This document shows positions 63,886 through 64,000 of a DNA stretch of 64,000 nt, piece after piece. The notes below the pieces were generated by a model. The model saw only the letters and a list, made by a program, of their open reading frames with translations. It ran no database searches and had not been told where the DNA came from. Origin of the DNA: Ifrita kowaldi (lineage: Eukaryota; Chordata; Aves; Passeriformes; Cinclosomatidae). The position numbers and the translations under genes are program-made. How positions within the stretch are numbered: the stretch's first letter is position 1; every line of letters begins with the position of its first letter. The stretch lies in contig VZRS01012467.1 of the NCBI GenBank assembly GCA_013398055.1, positions 202,100-266,099 of the forward strand, given 5' to 3'.

Positions 63886-64000
63886 GGTTCCGTGGGGTCC
63901 CGCGAGCCCCCACAGAACCAGGGCAGGTTCAGTAACATGAGTCGGTAACAAAGAGCTGGGAAGGCAATCTGCTGTGGCCTTTATTCCAACAGGCGAGCAT
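63886..64000 (-). mobile_element. Possible LTR end at window edge
   Basis: Read on the minus strand there is an AATAAA signal (63985-63980), about 60 bases of R/U5-like sequence, then TGGGGGCTCGCGGGACCCCA. The first ten bases match the start of the tRNA-Pro primer-binding site of gammaretroviruses. The same place is an inverted repeat (63886-63897 with 63908-63919). The order signal, spacer, binding site fits an LTR entering from beyond 64000, but no internal viral sequence follows to the left. Tentative. Confidence 0.35.

Noticed and set aside
52000..64000. Exons of RABGAP1L or GPR52, the upstream neighbours of RC3H1 in mammals
   Set aside because: None of the open frames or exon-like segments resembles these proteins as I recall them; they may lie beyond the window.
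1..64000. CRISPR arrays, operons, tRNA or rRNA genes
   Set aside because: None seen. The window is intron-rich avian DNA and I could not support any tRNA or rRNA by eye.

Overview
The window is vertebrate nuclear DNA, almost certainly avian and probably from a songbird. The genes are split by long GT/AG introns. The interspersed repeats are CR1 LINE 3' ends, the typical bird retroposon, plus LTR elements, one of which I recognise as a passerine-type LTR. There are no operons, CRISPR arrays or other prokaryotic features.

The one recognisable gene is RC3H1 (Roquin-1), on the minus strand from the start codon at 29204 down to 1386. Sixteen coding exons join in frame into 978 codons. They cover the RING finger, the HEPN/ROQ RNA-binding core, the CCCH zinc finger, the proline-rich middle and the start of the C-terminal coiled-coil segment. 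The gene leaves the window at its 3' side: no stop codon or terminal exon is visible before position 1. Between 29.2 kb and 51.7-51.9 kb lies about 22.5 kb of non-coding 5' gene territory, ending in a CpG island (about 51.15-52.06 kb). That island is the likely RC3H1 promoter and holds candidate non-coding first exons.

From 52 to 64 kb I recognise no known gene. The plus strand carries exon-like pieces with strong splice signals (donor at 52284, exons 55311-55390 and 58164-58215), which could form a divergent transcript sharing the CpG-island promoter. The same stretch holds two LTR elements, a short 39-bp direct repeat and, at the right edge, part of a third LTR-like sequence.

An exact-looking 1807-bp tandem copy (59792-61598 and 61600-63406) is separated by a single N, so it is probably an assembly error. 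Single N characters also stand at 51838 (CpG island) and 56477 (just after an LTR), so the order and copy number of 51-64 kb are provisional.

Other unexplained structures are an 85-bp inverted repeat pair around a CR1 (38402-39846), a near-perfect 41-bp palindrome (41869-41909), and a possible in-frame micro-exon near 7043-7060, where a proline-rich peptide I expect from mammalian Roquin-1 is missing.
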